A stretch of 45,925 nucleotides of DNA from Betaproteobacteria bacterium. GTDB lineage: Bacteria; Pseudomonadota; Gammaproteobacteria; Burkholderiales; JACQAP01. The translations under genes and the position numbers were made by a program. Numbering within the stretch: position 1 is the stretch's first letter; the number at the start of each line of letters is the position of its first letter. The notes beneath the pieces were generated by a model. That model saw only the letters and a list, made by a program, of their open reading frames with translations. It ran no database searches and was not told the origin of the DNA. Below are positions 24,797 to 34,685 of the stretch, piece after piece. The stretch is taken from contig JANXVW010000033.1 of assembly GCA_025351455.1 (NCBI GenBank), positions 1 to 45,925 on the forward strand, in the 5' to 3' direction.

Positions 24797-26062
24797 ATGT
24801 CTGAGAAACCTGGTGGCGAAAAGCTTCTTTACTGCTCTTTCTGCGGCAAGAGCCAGCACGAGGTCCGCAAGCTGATCGCCGGTCCGTCGGTTTTCATTTG
24901 CGACGAGTGCATCGAGCTGTGCAATGACATCATCCGCGAGGAAAGCCACGCAGAGACCGCCGGCAAGGGCGTCAAGTCTGACCTGCCGGTTCCGCATGAT
25001 ATCCGCGAGAGCCTGGACCAGTACGTTATCGGCCAGGACATCGCAAAAAAAATCCTGTCGGTTGCCGTCTACAATCACTACAAGCGCCTCAAGACGGTGC
25101 AGAAGAAGGACGACGTCGAACTTGCCAAGAGCAACATCCTGCTGATCGGTCCCACGGGATCCGGCAAGACGCTGCTGGCGCAGACCCTGGCGCGCCTGCT
25201 GAACGTGCCATTTGTCATGGCCGATGCGACCACCCTTACCGAAGCCGGCTATGTGGGCGAGGATGTCGAGAACATCATCCAGAAGCTGCTGCAGAAGTGC
25301 GACTATGATGTAGAAAAGGCACAGCGCGGCATTGTCTACATCGACGAAATCGACAAAATCTCGCGCAAGTCCGACAACCCTTCGATCACCAGGGATGTCT
25401 CCGGCGAAGGCGTGCAGCAGGCGCTGCTCAAGCTGATCGAGGGCACCATCGCATCGGTTCCGCCGCAAGGGGGCCGCAAGCACCCGAACCAGGAATTCGT
25501 GCAGGTCGATACGACGAACATCCTGTTCATCTGCGGCGGGGCGTTCGACGGCCTCGACCGGATCATCCGCGCCCGCTCCGACAAGGGCGGCATCGGCTTC
25601 GGTGCGGAAGTCAAAAGCAAGGACAACCGCAAGGACATCGGCGAGGTGTTGCGCGGCGTCGAGCCCGAAGACCTGATCAAGTACGGTCTGATCCCCGAAT
25701 TCGTCGGCCGTCTGCCGGTTGTGGCCACGCTGGATGAGCTGGACGAGGCCGCGCTGATCCAAATTCTGACCGAACCGAAAAATGCATTGCTCAAGCAGTA
25801 TCAGCGCATGTTCAGTATGGAAGGCGTCGAACTCGAGGTGCGCACCGAGGCCCTGAAAGCCGTTGCCCTGAAGGCGCTGGCCAGGCGGACCGGCGCGCGC
25901 GGCCTGCGCTCGATCCTTGAGCATGTCCTGCTCGACATCATGTACGACTTGCCCTCGCTCAACAATGTCGAGAAAGTGGTCGTTGATGAGAGCATGATCA
26001 AAGGGGATACTCAGCCGATACTGCTGTATTCAGATCAGCCGAAAGTTGCGGGTTCTGCTTGA
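24797..26062 (+). CDS. clpX: ATP-dependent Clp protease ATP-binding subunit ClpX
   Basis: A 421-residue AAA+ unfoldase that feeds tagged proteins to ClpP. The N-terminal zinc-binding domain has Cys13, Cys16, Cys35 and Cys38 ([14 protein letters not shown]). The ATPase domain has Walker [14 protein letters not shown], Walker [12 protein letters not shown] and the C-terminal [11 protein letters not shown] sensor II region. AAAGGGAAAT precedes the ATG. It starts 56 nt after clpP, probably in the same transcript. Confidence 0.98.
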   Translation: MSEKPGGEKLLYCSFCGKSQHEVRKLIAGPSVFICDECIELCNDIIREESHAETAGKGVKSDLPVPHDIRESLDQYVIGQDIAKKILSVAVYNHYKRLKTVQKKDDVELAKSNILLIGPTGSGKTLLAQTLARLLNVPFVMADATTLTEAGYVGEDVENIIQKLLQKCDYDVEKAQRGIVYIDEIDKISRKSDNPSITRDVSGEGVQQALLKLIEGTIASVPPQGGRKHPNQEFVQVDTTNILFICGGAFDGLDRIIRARSDKGGIGFGAEVKSKDNRKDIGEVLRGVEPEDLIKYGLIPEFVGRLPVVATLDELDEAALIQILTEPKNALLKQYQRMFSMEGVELEVRTEALKAVALKALARRTGARGLRSILEHVLLDIMYDLPSLNNVEKVVVDESMIKGDTQPILLYSDQPKVAGSA

Positions 26063-26136
26063 CGAAACGGCGCACACGCAACCCTCCACAGGCATCCGTT
26101 CGCAGGAAGTCAACGTTTTGCAAGGGGTTTTCGTTT

Positions 26137-26166
26137 GGTTGAAATAGCTGAACGCTACCCCACCTT
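26137..26166 (+). promoter_or_regulatory. Sigma32 (heat-shock) type promoter of lon
   Basis: GGTTGAAA (26137-26144) is followed after 13 nt by CCCCACCTT (26158-26166). This matches the RpoH consensus CTTGAAA-N11-16-CCCCATNT closely in both boxes and spacing, and lies about 30 nt before the lon ATG. It fits the known heat-shock control of lon. Confidence 0.8.
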
Positions 26167-26196
26167 AGATCGTACTGATGCCACTTTGGGTGAAAA

Positions 26197-28608
26197 ATGA
26201 CCTATCCCGCTGATCCTGCCGAAAACGCCGTCGTCTACCCGCTGCTTCCCCTGCGGGATGTGGTGGTTTTCCCGCACATGGTTATTCCGCTCTTCGTCGG
26301 GCGCCCGAAATCGATCAAGGCGCTGGAAACGGCGATGGAATCGGGCAAGAGCATCCTGTTAGTGGCTCAGAAGTCGGCCGCCAAGGATGAGCCTTCCCCG
26401 GAAGACCTTTACGAAATCGGCAGCATTGCCAACATCCTGCAGATGCTGAAACTGCCCGATGGCACCGTGAAGGTGTTGGTCGAGGGCGTGCAGCGCGCGC
26501 GTGTGGTCTCAGTCACGGATGAGAAAACGCACTACGTGGCGGAGGCCGTGCCGATTCCGGCGGACGCAATCGAATCCACCGAAGTCGAAGCCATGCGCCG
26601 GGCGATGCTCACGCAATTCGACCAGTACGTGAAGCTCAACAAGAAAATTCCGCCGGAGATCCTGACCTCCTTGTCGGGCATTGATGAGCCGGGCCGGCTT
26701 GCCGACACAGTTGCCGCGCATCTGCCGCTGAAGCTCGACCAGAAGCAGGCTGTGCTGGAGATGTTCGAGGTCAAGAAGCGCCTCGAGCACCTGTTGTCGC
26801 TGATGGAGGCCGAACTCGACATCCTGCAGGTTGAGCGTCGCATCCGTGGGCGCGTCAAGCGTCAGATGGAGAAGAGCCAGCGCGAGTACTACCTGAACGA
26901 ACAGGTCAAGGCGATCCAGAAGGAACTCGGCGATATGGAAGAGGGCGCCGACCTCGACGAGATGGAAAAGCGCATCAAGGCTGCCCACATGCCTAAGGAA
27001 GCCAGGACCAAGGCCGAATCGGAATTGAAGAAGTTGCGTCTGATGTCGCCGATGTCCGCGGAAGCGACCGTCGTGCGTAACTACATCGAGACCATGGTCG
27101 GCCTGCCGTGGAAGAAGAAAAGCAAGATCAGCAACGATCTGATCAAGGCTCAGGATGTCCTCGACGCCGACCACTATGGCCTGGACAAGGTCAAGGAACG
27201 CATCGTCGAGTATCTCGCGGTCCAGCAACGCGTGGACAAGCTCAAGGCACCTATCCTGTGCCTGGTTGGCCCCCCCGGAGTGGGCAAGACCTCGCTCGGC
27301 CAGTCGATCGCGCGGTCCACCAACCGTAAATTCACGCGGATGTCGCTCGGCGGCGTGCGCGATGAAGCGGAGATCCGCGGCCATCGCCGGACTTACATCG
27401 GCTCCATGCCGGGCAAGCTGCTGCAGAACATGACCAAGGTCGGGGTGCGCAATCCGCTGTTCCTGCTCGACGAAGTCGACAAGATGGGACAGGATTTTCG
27501 CGGCGATCCGGCCTCGGCTTTGCTCGAAGTGCTCGATCCGGAGCAGAACGACAAGTTCGTCGATCATTACATCGAGGTCGAATACGATCTGTCCGACGTG
27601 ATGTTTGTTGCCACGGCGAACACCATGAACATCCCCGCACCGCTGCTCGACCGCATGGAAGTGATCCGGCTGTCCGGCTATACCGAGGACGAAAAGATCA
27701 ACATCGCCATGCGCTATCTCCTGCCCAAGCAAGTGAAGAACAACGGGCTGAGGGACGGTGAGATCTCTGTTTCGGAAAGTGCGATACGCGACATTGTCCG
27801 CTATTACACCCGCGAAGCCGGCGTGCGCAGCCTGGAGCGCGAAATCTCCAAGATCTGCCGCAAGGTGGTGAAGTCGCTGCTGACCAAGAAGCGCGATACG
27901 CGCATCACGGTATCAGCGCGCAATCTCGATCACTATCTCGGGGTGCGTCGCTTCACTTACGGCCTCGCGGAGAAAAACAACCAGGTCGGACAAGTGACCG
28001 GACTGGCGTGGACGGAAGTGGGCGGCGAACTGCTGACCATCGAAGCAGTGGTGATGCCCGGCAAAGGCAACATCCAGCGCACCGGCTCGCTTGGCGATGT
28101 CATGAAAGAATCGGTGGAAGCCGCGCGTTCCGTCGTTCGTTCACGCGCCGCCCGCCTTGGCGTGAGGGACGACGCGTTCGAGAAAAGCGACATCCACGTG
28201 CACGTTCCGGAAGGCGCGACGCCCAAGGATGGTCCGTCCGCCGGAGCGGCGATGACCACCGCACTGGTATCGGCGCTCACTGGTATCCCTGTCAGGGCGG
28301 ATGTGGCCATGACCGGTGAAATTACCTTGCGCGGCGAAGTCCTCGCCATTGGCGGCCTCAAGGAAAAGCTGCTGGCGGCGCATCGTGGCGGCATCAAAAC
28401 GGTGCTGATTCCGGAAGAAAACGTCAAGGATCTCGCCGAGATTCCGGACAACGTCAAGAATCGCCTCGACATCCATCCGGTGAAGTGGATCGACCAGGTG
28501 CTGGAACTGGCGCTCGAGCGCAAGCCGGAGCCGTTGCCGGAAAAGCCAGAAGCCGTCGCGATCCCGAAGGTGGATCCGAGTGAAGCGGTAGGCGCCGTCA
28601 AACATTGA
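26197..28608 (+). CDS. lon: Lon ATP-dependent protease
   Basis: An 803-residue AAA+ protease that degrades misfolded and short-lived regulatory proteins in the cytoplasm. The substrate-binding N-domain begins [21 protein letters not shown]. The ATPase has Walker [15 protein letters not shown] and Walker [11 protein letters not shown]. The C-terminal serine-lysine protease has [15 protein letters not shown] (catalytic Ser) and the catalytic Lys in [12 protein letters not shown]. Length is typical. A sigma32-like promoter precedes it and a strong terminator follows. Confidence 0.98.
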   Translation: MTYPADPAENAVVYPLLPLRDVVVFPHMVIPLFVGRPKSIKALETAMESGKSILLVAQKSAAKDEPSPEDLYEIGSIANILQMLKLPDGTVKVLVEGVQRARVVSVTDEKTHYVAEAVPIPADAIESTEVEAMRRAMLTQFDQYVKLNKKIPPEILTSLSGIDEPGRLADTVAAHLPLKLDQKQAVLEMFEVKKRLEHLLSLMEAELDILQVERRIRGRVKRQMEKSQREYYLNEQVKAIQKELGDMEEGADLDEMEKRIKAAHMPKEARTKAESELKKLRLMSPMSAEATVVRNYIETMVGLPWKKKSKISNDLIKAQDVLDADHYGLDKVKERIVEYLAVQQRVDKLKAPILCLVGPPGVGKTSLGQSIARSTNRKFTRMSLGGVRDEAEIRGHRRTYIGSMPGKLLQNMTKVGVRNPLFLLDEVDKMGQDFRGDPASALLEVLDPEQNDKFVDHYIEVEYDLSDVMFVATANTMNIPAPLLDRMEVIRLSGYTEDEKINIAMRYLLPKQVKNNGLRDGEISVSESAIRDIVRYYTREAGVRSLEREISKICRKVVKSLLTKKRDTRITVSARNLDHYLGVRRFTYGLAEKNNQVGQVTGLAWTEVGGELLTIEAVVMPGKGNIQRTGSLGDVMKESVEAARSVVRSRAARLGVRDDAFEKSDIHVHVPEGATPKDGPSAGAAMTTALVSALTGIPVRADVAMTGEITLRGEVLAIGGLKEKLLAAHRGGIKTVLIPEENVKDLAEIPDNVKNRLDIHPVKWIDQVLELALERKPEPLPEKPEAVAIPKVDPSEAVGAVKH

Positions 28609-28622
28609 GGGCATGCAAGGCG

Positions 28623-28658
28623 AAAAACGGGAATGCGACCAGCATTCCCGTTTTTTTT
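28623..28658 (+). terminator. Rho-independent terminator after lon
   Basis: The stem ACGGGAATGC/GCATTCCCGT with a 5-nt loop runs into eight T residues; the A-run on the left extends the pairing to 14 bp. It lies 14 nt after the lon stop. Confidence 0.95.
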
Positions 28659-28705
28659 GTGCGGTGTTCCTCATTGCTCATGCGCGCCATCGATCGGAAA
28701 CTTGC

Positions 28706-28735
28706 TTGACACGCGGATTTTCGCCTTGCTATAAA
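28706..28735 (+). promoter_or_regulatory. Sigma70 promoter of hupB
   Basis: TTGACA (28706-28711), an 18-nt spacer and TATAAA (28730-28735) form a near-consensus promoter, giving a leader of about 100 nt before the hupB GTG. Such strength suits an abundant nucleoid protein. Confidence 0.8.
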
Positions 28736-28839
28736 GCACGTCCGGGGATCAAAAGACCAAAAAAATTCCTCTGTCTTCGGCCCGCAGTCGAAAGCAGTTG
28801 CCTGAATTCCTATAACGAAATAGCGAAAGGGGAAGTCTA

Positions 28840-29112
28840 GTGAATAAATTCGAACTCATTGAGGCCATCGCGAAGTCTGCCGATATTTCCAAGGCAGCCG
28901 CTGGCCGCGCGCTCGACGGCGCAGTGGCCGCGATCCAGGTTTCGCTGAAAAAAGGCGGCATGGTCACGTTGGTCGGATTCGGTACGTTCTATGTCGGCAA
29001 GCGAGCCGCGCGCAGTGGACGTAATCCGCGCACGGGCGCCGCGATCAAGATCAAGGCGGCGAAAGTGCCCAAGTTCCGCGCTGGCAAAGCCCTCAAGGAT
29101 GCAGTAAACTAG
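28840..29112 (+). CDS. hupB: DNA-binding protein HU-beta
   Basis: A 90-residue HU/IHF-family nucleoid protein that bends and compacts [28 protein letters not shown] is the standard N-terminus, and [21 protein letters not shown] contains the DNA-contacting beta-arm with the Arg-Asn-Pro turn. It starts at a GTG preceded by AAAGGGGAAGTCTA. The position after lon and before ppiD is the conserved proteobacterial one. Confidence 0.97.
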   Translation: MNKFELIEAIAKSADISKAAAGRALDGAVAAIQVSLKKGGMVTLVGFGTFYVGKRAARSGRNPRTGAAIKIKAAKVPKFRAGKALKDAVN

Positions 29113-29256
29113 CGCGCTTCGTTAGGCCGCATCGACTGACTTCACGTGAGTCAGGGACAGGAAACCGTGCAGCGTCGCATAGGCAGGTAGTAAGCGGCGG
29201 CGCTGCAGTAACAGGCGGGGCACCAGGCATACATGTCAACAATACATGTCACATAT

Positions 29257-29332
29257 GGGTGCTTAGCTCAGTTGGTAGAGCGTCGCCCTTACAAGGCGAA
29301 TGTCGGGGGTTCGAGCCCCTCAGCACCCACCA
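29257..29332 (+). tRNA. tRNA-Val(UAC)
   Basis: A 76-nt tRNA. The acceptor stem is GGGTGCT/AGCACCC, the D-loop contains AGTTGGTAGA, the anticodon arm is TCGCC-CTTACAA-GGCGA (anticodon TAC), the T-arm is GGGGG-TTCGAGC-CCCT, and CCA is encoded. It lies 24 nt before tRNA-Asp. Confidence 0.97.
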
Positions 29333-29356
29333 GCGGAACTTAACGCGCAGGACCAA

Positions 29357-29433
29357 GGAGTGGTAGTTCAGTTGGTTAGAATACCGGCCTGTCACGCCGG
29401 GGGTCGCGGGTTCGAGTCCCGTCCACTCCGCCA
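29357..29433 (+). tRNA. tRNA-Asp(GUC)
   Basis: A 77-nt tRNA with acceptor GGAGTGG/CCACTCC, anticodon arm CCGGC-CTGTCAC-GCCGG (anticodon GTC), T-arm GCGGG-TTCGAGT-CCCGT and encoded CCA after discriminator G. It is paired with tRNA-Val and followed by a terminator. Confidence 0.97.
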
Positions 29434-29441
29434 GACCCTGG

Positions 29442-29466
29442 AAGGCGAACGCAAGTTCGCCTTTTT
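29442..29466 (+). terminator. Rho-independent terminator after the tRNA pair
   Basis: AAGGCGAAC/GTTCGCCTT forms a 9-bp stem capped by a GCAA tetraloop and followed by a T-run. It starts 9 nt after the tRNA-Asp CCA. Confidence 0.9.
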
Positions 29467-29531
29467 CATTTTCAAGCCCGGGTACCCGCGCATCCGCATG
29501 GGCTCCGGTTCGGGCATACTCTCGCCTTTCG

Positions 29532-29537
29532 CATAAT
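29532..29537 (+). promoter_or_regulatory. Possible -10 box for ppiD
   Basis: CATAAT lies 21 nt upstream of the ppiD ATG, in the gap between the tRNA terminator and the gene. The matching -35 (TTCGGG, 17 nt upstream) is weak, so this is only a candidate. Confidence 0.35.
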
Positions 29538-29558
29538 CTGTGGACTCAGGACTGGACC

Positions 29559-31463
29559 ATGTACGATTTCGTATACAAGCACAAACGCTGGCTGCAGATC
29601 GCGCTGCTGGTACTCATCGTTCCGCCGTTTGCCCTGTTCGGCATCGATTTCTATTTTCGCAATACCGATACCGCCGGATCGCTGGCCAAGATCGGTGATG
29701 CGCGCATCTCCGAAGTTGAATATTCCCAGGCGCTGCGCCAGGCCCAGGACAAGATGCGCGAGATGATGAAGGGAAATCCGGATCCGACGCTGCTCAATAG
29801 CCCGCAGCTCAAGGAATCGGTGCTCAATGAACTCATCGAACGCAAGATCACCATTTCGCACGCCGCACGGGCCGGCATGACGATATCGGATGCCGAACTG
29901 CAGAAGATGATCGCCGCGGTCGAAGCGTTCCACGACGACCAGGGCAAATTCTCGCGCGAGCGGTATCGCCAGTTGTTGCAGGGACAGGGATTGACGCCGG
30001 CCACCTTCGAGAACCAGGTGCGCACGAACATCATGCTCGAGCAGGTGCGGGGCGTTTATTCCGGCTCCGCCTTCGTGCCGGATTCCGTCGCGGACCGGTT
30101 GTTGAAAATCCGCGAGCAGGAGCGGGAAGTCAGCCAGGTCCTGTTCAGCCCCGCCGACTACAGCAAGCAGGTGAAAATCTCTGATCCCGACGCCGAAAAA
30201 TACTACGCGGAGCACAAGGGCGACTTTGTCGTGCCGGAGCGGGTCAAGATCGAATTCGTCGTGCTTTCCCTGGAGGCGTATCAGCGCGGAATCGAAGTCA
30301 GTGACGAGGAAATCAAGAAATTCTATCTGGACAACCAGAGCCGTTATCAGACAGCTGAAGAACGCCGTGCCAGCCACATCCTGATTCCCGCCGCCGCATC
30401 GGTTACACCGGAAGAAAAAGCCAAGGCCAAGGCGCTGGCCGAGGATTTGTTCAAGCAGGCAAAAGCGAACCCGAAAAAAATCGGTGAACTAGCAGCGAAA
30501 TTTTCCAAGGATCCCGGGTCCGCGGAGAAAGGCGGCGACCTGGGTTTCTTCGGGCGCGGCTTGATGGTCAAGCCCTTCGATGAGGCTGCCTTCGCGATGA
30601 AGGTCGGCGATGTCGCCGGTCCGGTGGAAACGCAGTACGGTTTCCACATCATCCGCCTCGATGCGATCAAGGCGGTGCAGACCACGCCGCTGGAATCGGT
30701 CAAGGCGCAGATCGTTGAGGAGATTCGCAAGCCAAAAGTGGTCAAGGCGTTCGCGGAAGCGGCCGACAATTTCAACAACCTGGTGTACGAGCAATTCGAC
30801 AGCCTGCAGCCCGCGGTGACCGCGCTCAAGCTGACATTGCAGAAGAGCGACTGGTTGAGCCGCACGGGGGGCAATCCGAATCCGCTGCTCAATAACGACA
30901 AGCTGCTGGCGGCGCTGTTCTCGGATGAGGTGCTCAAGAACAAGCACAATACCTCGGCGATCGAAGTCCAGCCGAACATGCTGCTGGCTGCGCGCGTCGT
31001 CGAGCACAAGCCTTCCGAAGGAATGCCGCTCGACCAGGTGCGCAAGGATATCGTCCAACATCTGGCGGACCAGGCGGCGACCAAGCTGGCCGAGAGCGAA
31101 GGCCGGGCAGCGCTGGAAAAGCTGAAGAAAGGCGAGACCGTGGCGATGTCATGGTCCGCGTCGCAGACGGTCACCCTGCAAAAGCGACAAGGCCTGCACC
31201 CGGAAGCGGCGCAATCCGTATTCGGCGCCGATACGGCCAAGCTGCCCGCGTATGCCGGGGTGCCGGTTTCCCAGGGCCGCTTCGTGATCTATCGCATCAC
31301 CAAGGTTAAAGACATCACCGAAACCACCCCTGAGCAGCGCAAGGCGCTGGCGAAGCAGTTGGCCCAGATGATCGGGCAGGAGCAGTACATCGCCTACCTG
31401 GCCAGCCTGCGCGAGCACGCCGACGTCAAGATAGACAAGAAGAAGCTGGAACAGGGGTCGTAA
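29559..31463 (+). CDS. ppiD: Periplasmic folding chaperone/PPIase PpiD (SurA N-domain type)
   Basis: A 634-residue inner-membrane-anchored periplasmic chaperone. One N-terminal membrane segment (WLQIALLVLIVPPFALFGID) follows a short basic cytoplasmic tail. A SurA-like helical N-domain comes next. A parvulin domain lies around residues 265-370 (ERRASHILIPAA, KGGDLGFFGRG, ETQYGFHIIRLD). The C-terminal half is a second SurA-like region. PpiD works near the SecYEG exit on outer-membrane and periplasmic proteins. Its place after hupB is conserved. The 3' flank carries GTGACT repeats and a terminator shared with convergent fabI. Confidence 0.93.
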   Translation: MYDFVYKHKRWLQIALLVLIVPPFALFGIDFYFRNTDTAGSLAKIGDARISEVEYSQALRQAQDKMREMMKGNPDPTLLNSPQLKESVLNELIERKITISHAARAGMTISDAELQKMIAAVEAFHDDQGKFSRERYRQLLQGQGLTPATFENQVRTNIMLEQVRGVYSGSAFVPDSVADRLLKIREQEREVSQVLFSPADYSKQVKISDPDAEKYYAEHKGDFVVPERVKIEFVVLSLEAYQRGIEVSDEEIKKFYLDNQSRYQTAEERRASHILIPAAASVTPEEKAKAKALAEDLFKQAKANPKKIGELAAKFSKDPGSAEKGGDLGFFGRGLMVKPFDEAAFAMKVGDVAGPVETQYGFHIIRLDAIKAVQTTPLESVKAQIVEEIRKPKVVKAFAEAADNFNNLVYEQFDSLQPAVTALKLTLQKSDWLSRTGGNPNPLLNNDKLLAALFSDEVLKNKHNTSAIEVQPNMLLAARVVEHKPSEGMPLDQVRKDIVQHLADQAATKLAESEGRAALEKLKKGETVAMSWSASQTVTLQKRQGLHPEAAQSVFGADTAKLPAYAGVPVSQGRFVIYRITKVKDITETTPEQRKALAKQLAQMIGQEQYIAYLASLREHADVKIDKKKLEQGS

Positions 31464-31464
31464 A

Positions 31465-31614
31465 TGGCGTGACTGTCGTGACGGGAAACCGGTGACTACG
31501 TGACTCGCGTGACTACCGTGACTATCGGATAGCAGGCTTGAATGAAAAGGGCTCGCTAGTGCGAGCCCTTATGCGTTTGCGGCAGTCACGATAGTCACGG
31601 ATTTTCCGTCACGG
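31465..31614. repeat. GTGACT short-repeat dyad between ppiD and fabI
   Basis: The left part (31465-31528) holds six or seven GTGAC units spaced 7-11 nt apart (for example GTGACTACCGTGACTATC). The right part (31582-31614) holds three to four in the opposite orientation (CAGTCACGATAGTCACGG). The reverse complement of the right part aligns with the left over about 30 nt with small gaps. The arrays flank the terminator hairpin at 31547-31570 and fill the whole gap between the convergent genes. Confidence 0.82.
31545..31570. terminator. Bidirectional terminator between ppiD and fabI
   Basis: A perfect 10-bp stem AAGGGCTCGC/GCGAGCCCTT has a TAGT loop. On the minus strand it ends in TTTTC, a fair T-tract for fabI. 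On the plus strand the following bases (ATGCGTTT) are less T-rich, so ppiD termination is weaker. Confidence 0.8.
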
Positions 31615-31617
31615 CCT

Positions 31618-32403
31618 TCATTCGATCTGGCCGACCGCCGTGGTATTGAAACCGGCATCGACGTAAGTGATTTCTCCGGTGATGCCGCTGGCAAGATCGC
31701 TGCACAGGAACGCCGCTGTGTTGCCGACTTCATCGATGGTCACGTTGCGACGCAGCGGCGATTGCTTTTCCGAGAATGCGAGCAGCTTGCCGAAGCTCCC
31801 GATACCCGCGGCCGCCAGCGTCTTGATCGGACCCGCGGAGATGGCGTTCACACGAATGCCCCTTGGTCCGAGGCTCTGGGCCATGTAACGCACGTTGGCT
31901 TCGAGGCTGGCCTTGGCGAGCCCCATCACGTTATAGCTGGGAAAAGAACGTTCTGCGCCAAGATAGGTCAATGTGAGCAGCGCGGCGCTGCGGCCCTGCA
32001 TCATCGGCAGTCCGGCCTTGGCCAGAGCGGCGAAACTGTACGAACTGACATCATGGGCGATGCGGAACGCTTCGCGGGTGACGGAATCCAGGTAATCCCC
32101 GGCGAGCGCTTCGCGCGGGGCAAAGGCGATCGAATGGATGATCCCATCGAGGCCCTTCCACTGGTTGCCGAGTTGGGCGAACAAGGCATCGATTTCGCCG
32201 TCGCTGGCCACATCGCACGGCAGCACCAATTTGCTGTCGAACTCGCCAGCCAGGTCGACCACGCGGTCCTTGATTCGCTCGCCCTGGTAGCTGAACGCAA
32301 GCTGCGCGCCCTCGCGGTGCATTGCCTTGGCGATGCCATAAGCGATGGATCGGCTGCTGAGCAGGCCGGTGATCAGGATATTTTTGTTCTGGAGAAATGC
32401 CAT
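31618..32403 (-). CDS. fabI: Enoyl-[acyl-carrier-protein] reductase (NADH) FabI
   Basis: A 261-residue SDR-fold enzyme performing the last reduction of each fatty-acid elongation cycle, and the triclosan target. [19 protein letters not shown] is the FabI-type cofactor loop. The catalytic Tyr/Lys pair lies in [20 protein letters not shown], nearly identical to E. coli. The segment [18 protein letters not shown] forms the substrate flap. AAAGGG precedes the ATG. It represents synthesis, opposite to the degradation cluster at the left of the window. Confidence 0.97.
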   Translation of the reverse strand: MAFLQNKNILITGLLSSRSIAYGIAKAMHREGAQLAFSYQGERIKDRVVDLAGEFDSKLVLPCDVASDGEIDALFAQLGNQWKGLDGIIHSIAFAPREALAGDYLDSVTREAFRIAHDVSSYSFAALAKAGLPMMQGRSAALLTLTYLGAERSFPSYNVMGLAKASLEANVRYMAQSLGPRGIRVNAISAGPIKTLAAAGIGSFGKLLAFSEKQSPLRRNVTIDEVGNTAAFLCSDLASGITGEITYVDAGFNTTAVGQIE

Positions 32404-32429
32404 GGTGGATTCCCTTTGGAGTCTTGCGC

Positions 32430-32435
32430 ATTATA
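32430..32435 (-). promoter_or_regulatory. -10 box of fabI promoter
   Basis: A perfect TATAAT on the minus strand lies 26 nt upstream of the fabI ATG. No good -35 stands at 16-18 nt (AACGGC at 17 nt), which suggests a weak or activated promoter. Confidence 0.55.
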
Positions 32436-32509
32436 GCGAAACGTCCCGTAACGCCGTTGCCGCACTGCAAGACAATTAACGGTCCGGTAATCCGCTACAC
32501 TTCGATGCA

Positions 32510-34675
32510 ATGAAAGGCATCATAACAATCCTGGCCCTGGTGCTGCCGGCATCGCTCGGCGCGTGCAGCGGACCTTGGAACGATCCCTATCCTGCGCAGG
32601 AGGCTGGCAAGAATATCCTCTACTCGTCGTTTTCCGAGCGGCCCAAGCATCTCGACCCGGTGCAGTCCTACGCCGAAAATGAAGCGGTTTTCACGGCGCA
32701 GATCTACATGCCGCCGCTGCAGTACCACTACCTCAAGCGGCCGTACGAACTGACTACGCTGGCGGCCACCGAAGTGCCGAAGCCGACTTACTACGACGCC
32801 GCCGACCGCAAATTGCCGGAGACCGCAGGGGGCGCCAAGGTTGCGTACAGCGTTTACGAAATCCATATCCAAGCCGGGATCATGTACCAGCCTCATCCGG
32901 CTTTCGCCAAGGACGAGAACGGAAAATACCGCTATCACCAGCTCAAACGCGAAGACCTGAAGGATGTTTACGAATTGCGCGATTTCAAATACACCGGCAC
33001 GCGGGAATTGGTAGCCGACGACTACGCTTTCCAGATCCGCCGCCTCGCCCATCCGAAACTGCATTCCCCGATCTTCGGGCTGATCAGCGAGTACGTCGTC
33101 GGCCTGAAGGACTACGCGGCCAAGTTGCAGGAAGCAACCAAGGCGCCGTCGGCCGACGGCTACCTGGACCTGCTGCAATTTCCCCTCGACGGCGTGCAGG
33201 TCGTCGACGCCCATACCTATCGGATCAAGCTCAAGGGTAAATACCCGCAGTTCGTCTACTGGCTCGCAATGCCTTTCTTCGCGCCGATTCCCTGGGAGGC
33301 CGAGCGTTTCTACTCGCAACCGGGCATGTCCGAGGGAAAGAATCTTTCGCTCGACTGGTATCCGGTTGGCACTGGCGCCTACATGCTTACCGTCAATGAT
33401 CCGAATCGCATCATGGTCATGGAGCGTAATCCCAATTTTGCCGGCGAGCCGTATCCGTCCGAAGGAGAAGACGGCGACAAGGCGGCCGGTCTGCTCGACG
33501 ATGCGGGGAAAATGATGCCGTTCATCGACAAGGCGGTATTTAGCCTGGAAAAGGAAAGCATTCCGTACTGGAACAAATTTCTGCAGGGTTACTACGATGC
33601 CTCCGGCATCACCTCCGACAGCTTTGACCAGACTGTGCAGATCACATCCAGCGGCGACGTCACGCTGGCGGACGAAATGCGCAAGCAGGACATCGTCCTG
33701 CAGACGTCCGTGGCGACTTCGGTGATGTACATGGGATTCAACATGATCGATCCGGTCGTCGGCGGCGATTCGGAGCGCACGCGCAAGCTGCGCCAGGCCA
33801 TTTCCATTGCCGTCGACCAGGAAGAATTCATTTCAATTTTCACCAATGGCCGGGGCATACCGGGGCAGGGCCCGATTCCGCCGGGCATATTCGGCCATCG
33901 CGAAGGATTGGGAGAAATCAATCCCTACGTGTATGACTGGGTCAACAGCAAGCCGGAGCGCAAGCCGATTGCGTTTGCCAAGAAACTGCTGGCCGAGGCG
34001 GGCTACCCGAACGGGATAGACAAGGCAAGCGGCAAACCGCTGGTCATCTACTTCGATACCACGATGAGCGGGGTGGGCGGCAAGTCGCGCATCGACTGGC
34101 TGACCAAGCAGTTCCAGAAGATCGATTTGCAACTGGTGGTGCGCAACACCGACTTCAACCGTTTCCAGGACAAGATTCGCAAAGGTACGGCGCAGCTGTT
34201 TTTCTTCGGCTGGAATGCAGACTACCCGGATCCGGAAAACTTCCTGTTCCTGCTATACGGACCGCAATCGCGCATCAAGAGCGGAGAGAATGCCGCCAAC
34301 TATCAGAACCCGGAATACGACCGCATGTTCGAACGCATGCAGGTCATGGAAAACGGGCCGGAGCGCCAGGCGCTCATCGACCAGATGGTCGAGATCCTGC
34401 GCCGCGATGCGCCCTGGGTGTACATGCTCTATCCGAAGGATTACACGCTGGCGCATGCCTGGGTCTACAACCGCAAGCCCAACAAGATGGCCAACAACGG
34501 GCTTAAGTACCAGCGCATCGATCCGCAGTTGCGCCAGAAGAAGCGTGCCGAGTGGAATCATCCTGTGGTCTGGCCGATCATTGTCCTGCTGGCCGTGCTG
34601 GCGCTCGTCCTGACCCCCGCCGTGCAATCCTACCGCAGGCGCGAGCGCGCCGGCGGCAAGCTGCTGCCGGCATGA
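32510..34675 (+). CDS. ABC transporter substrate-binding lipoprotein, family 5 (YejA/OppA-like), extended
   Basis: A 721-residue peptide-type solute-binding protein. The N-terminus has a lipobox (PASLGACSG, lipidated Cys19). Family-5 patterns follow: YDWVNSKPERKPIAFAKKLLAEAGYPNG and KGTAQLFFFGWNADYPDPENF. It is about 100 or more residues longer than usual. It ends with a hydrophobic stretch PVVWPIIVLLAVLALVLTPAV and a basic tail, predicted to be a second membrane anchor, which is unusual for a binding protein. Genes for two permeases and a dual ATPase follow at once, making a complete importer. Oligopeptides are the likely substrate; the exact ligand is unknown. Confidence 0.9.
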   Translation: MKGIITILALVLPASLGACSGPWNDPYPAQEAGKNILYSSFSERPKHLDPVQSYAENEAVFTAQIYMPPLQYHYLKRPYELTTLAATEVPKPTYYDAADRKLPETAGGAKVAYSVYEIHIQAGIMYQPHPAFAKDENGKYRYHQLKREDLKDVYELRDFKYTGTRELVADDYAFQIRRLAHPKLHSPIFGLISEYVVGLKDYAAKLQEATKAPSADGYLDLLQFPLDGVQVVDAHTYRIKLKGKYPQFVYWLAMPFFAPIPWEAERFYSQPGMSEGKNLSLDWYPVGTGAYMLTVNDPNRIMVMERNPNFAGEPYPSEGEDGDKAAGLLDDAGKMMPFIDKAVFSLEKESIPYWNKFLQGYYDASGITSDSFDQTVQITSSGDVTLADEMRKQDIVLQTSVATSVMYMGFNMIDPVVGGDSERTRKLRQAISIAVDQEEFISIFTNGRGIPGQGPIPPGIFGHREGLGEINPYVYDWVNSKPERKPIAFAKKLLAEAGYPNGIDKASGKPLVIYFDTTMSGVGGKSRIDWLTKQFQKIDLQLVVRNTDFNRFQDKIRKGTAQLFFFGWNADYPDPENFLFLLYGPQSRIKSGENAANYQNPEYDRMFERMQVMENGPERQALIDQMVEILRRDAPWVYMLYPKDYTLAHAWVYNRKPNKMANNGLKYQRIDPQLRQKKRAEWNHPVVWPIIVLLAVLALVLTPAVQSYRRRERAGGKLLPA

Positions 34676-34685
34676 GACAACGGTC

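Noticed and set aside
29136-29154. Hairpin CTGACT-TCACGTG-AGTCAG as hupB terminator
   Set aside because: The stem is only 6 bp and no T-run follows; it may be a weak structure but is not a supportable terminator.
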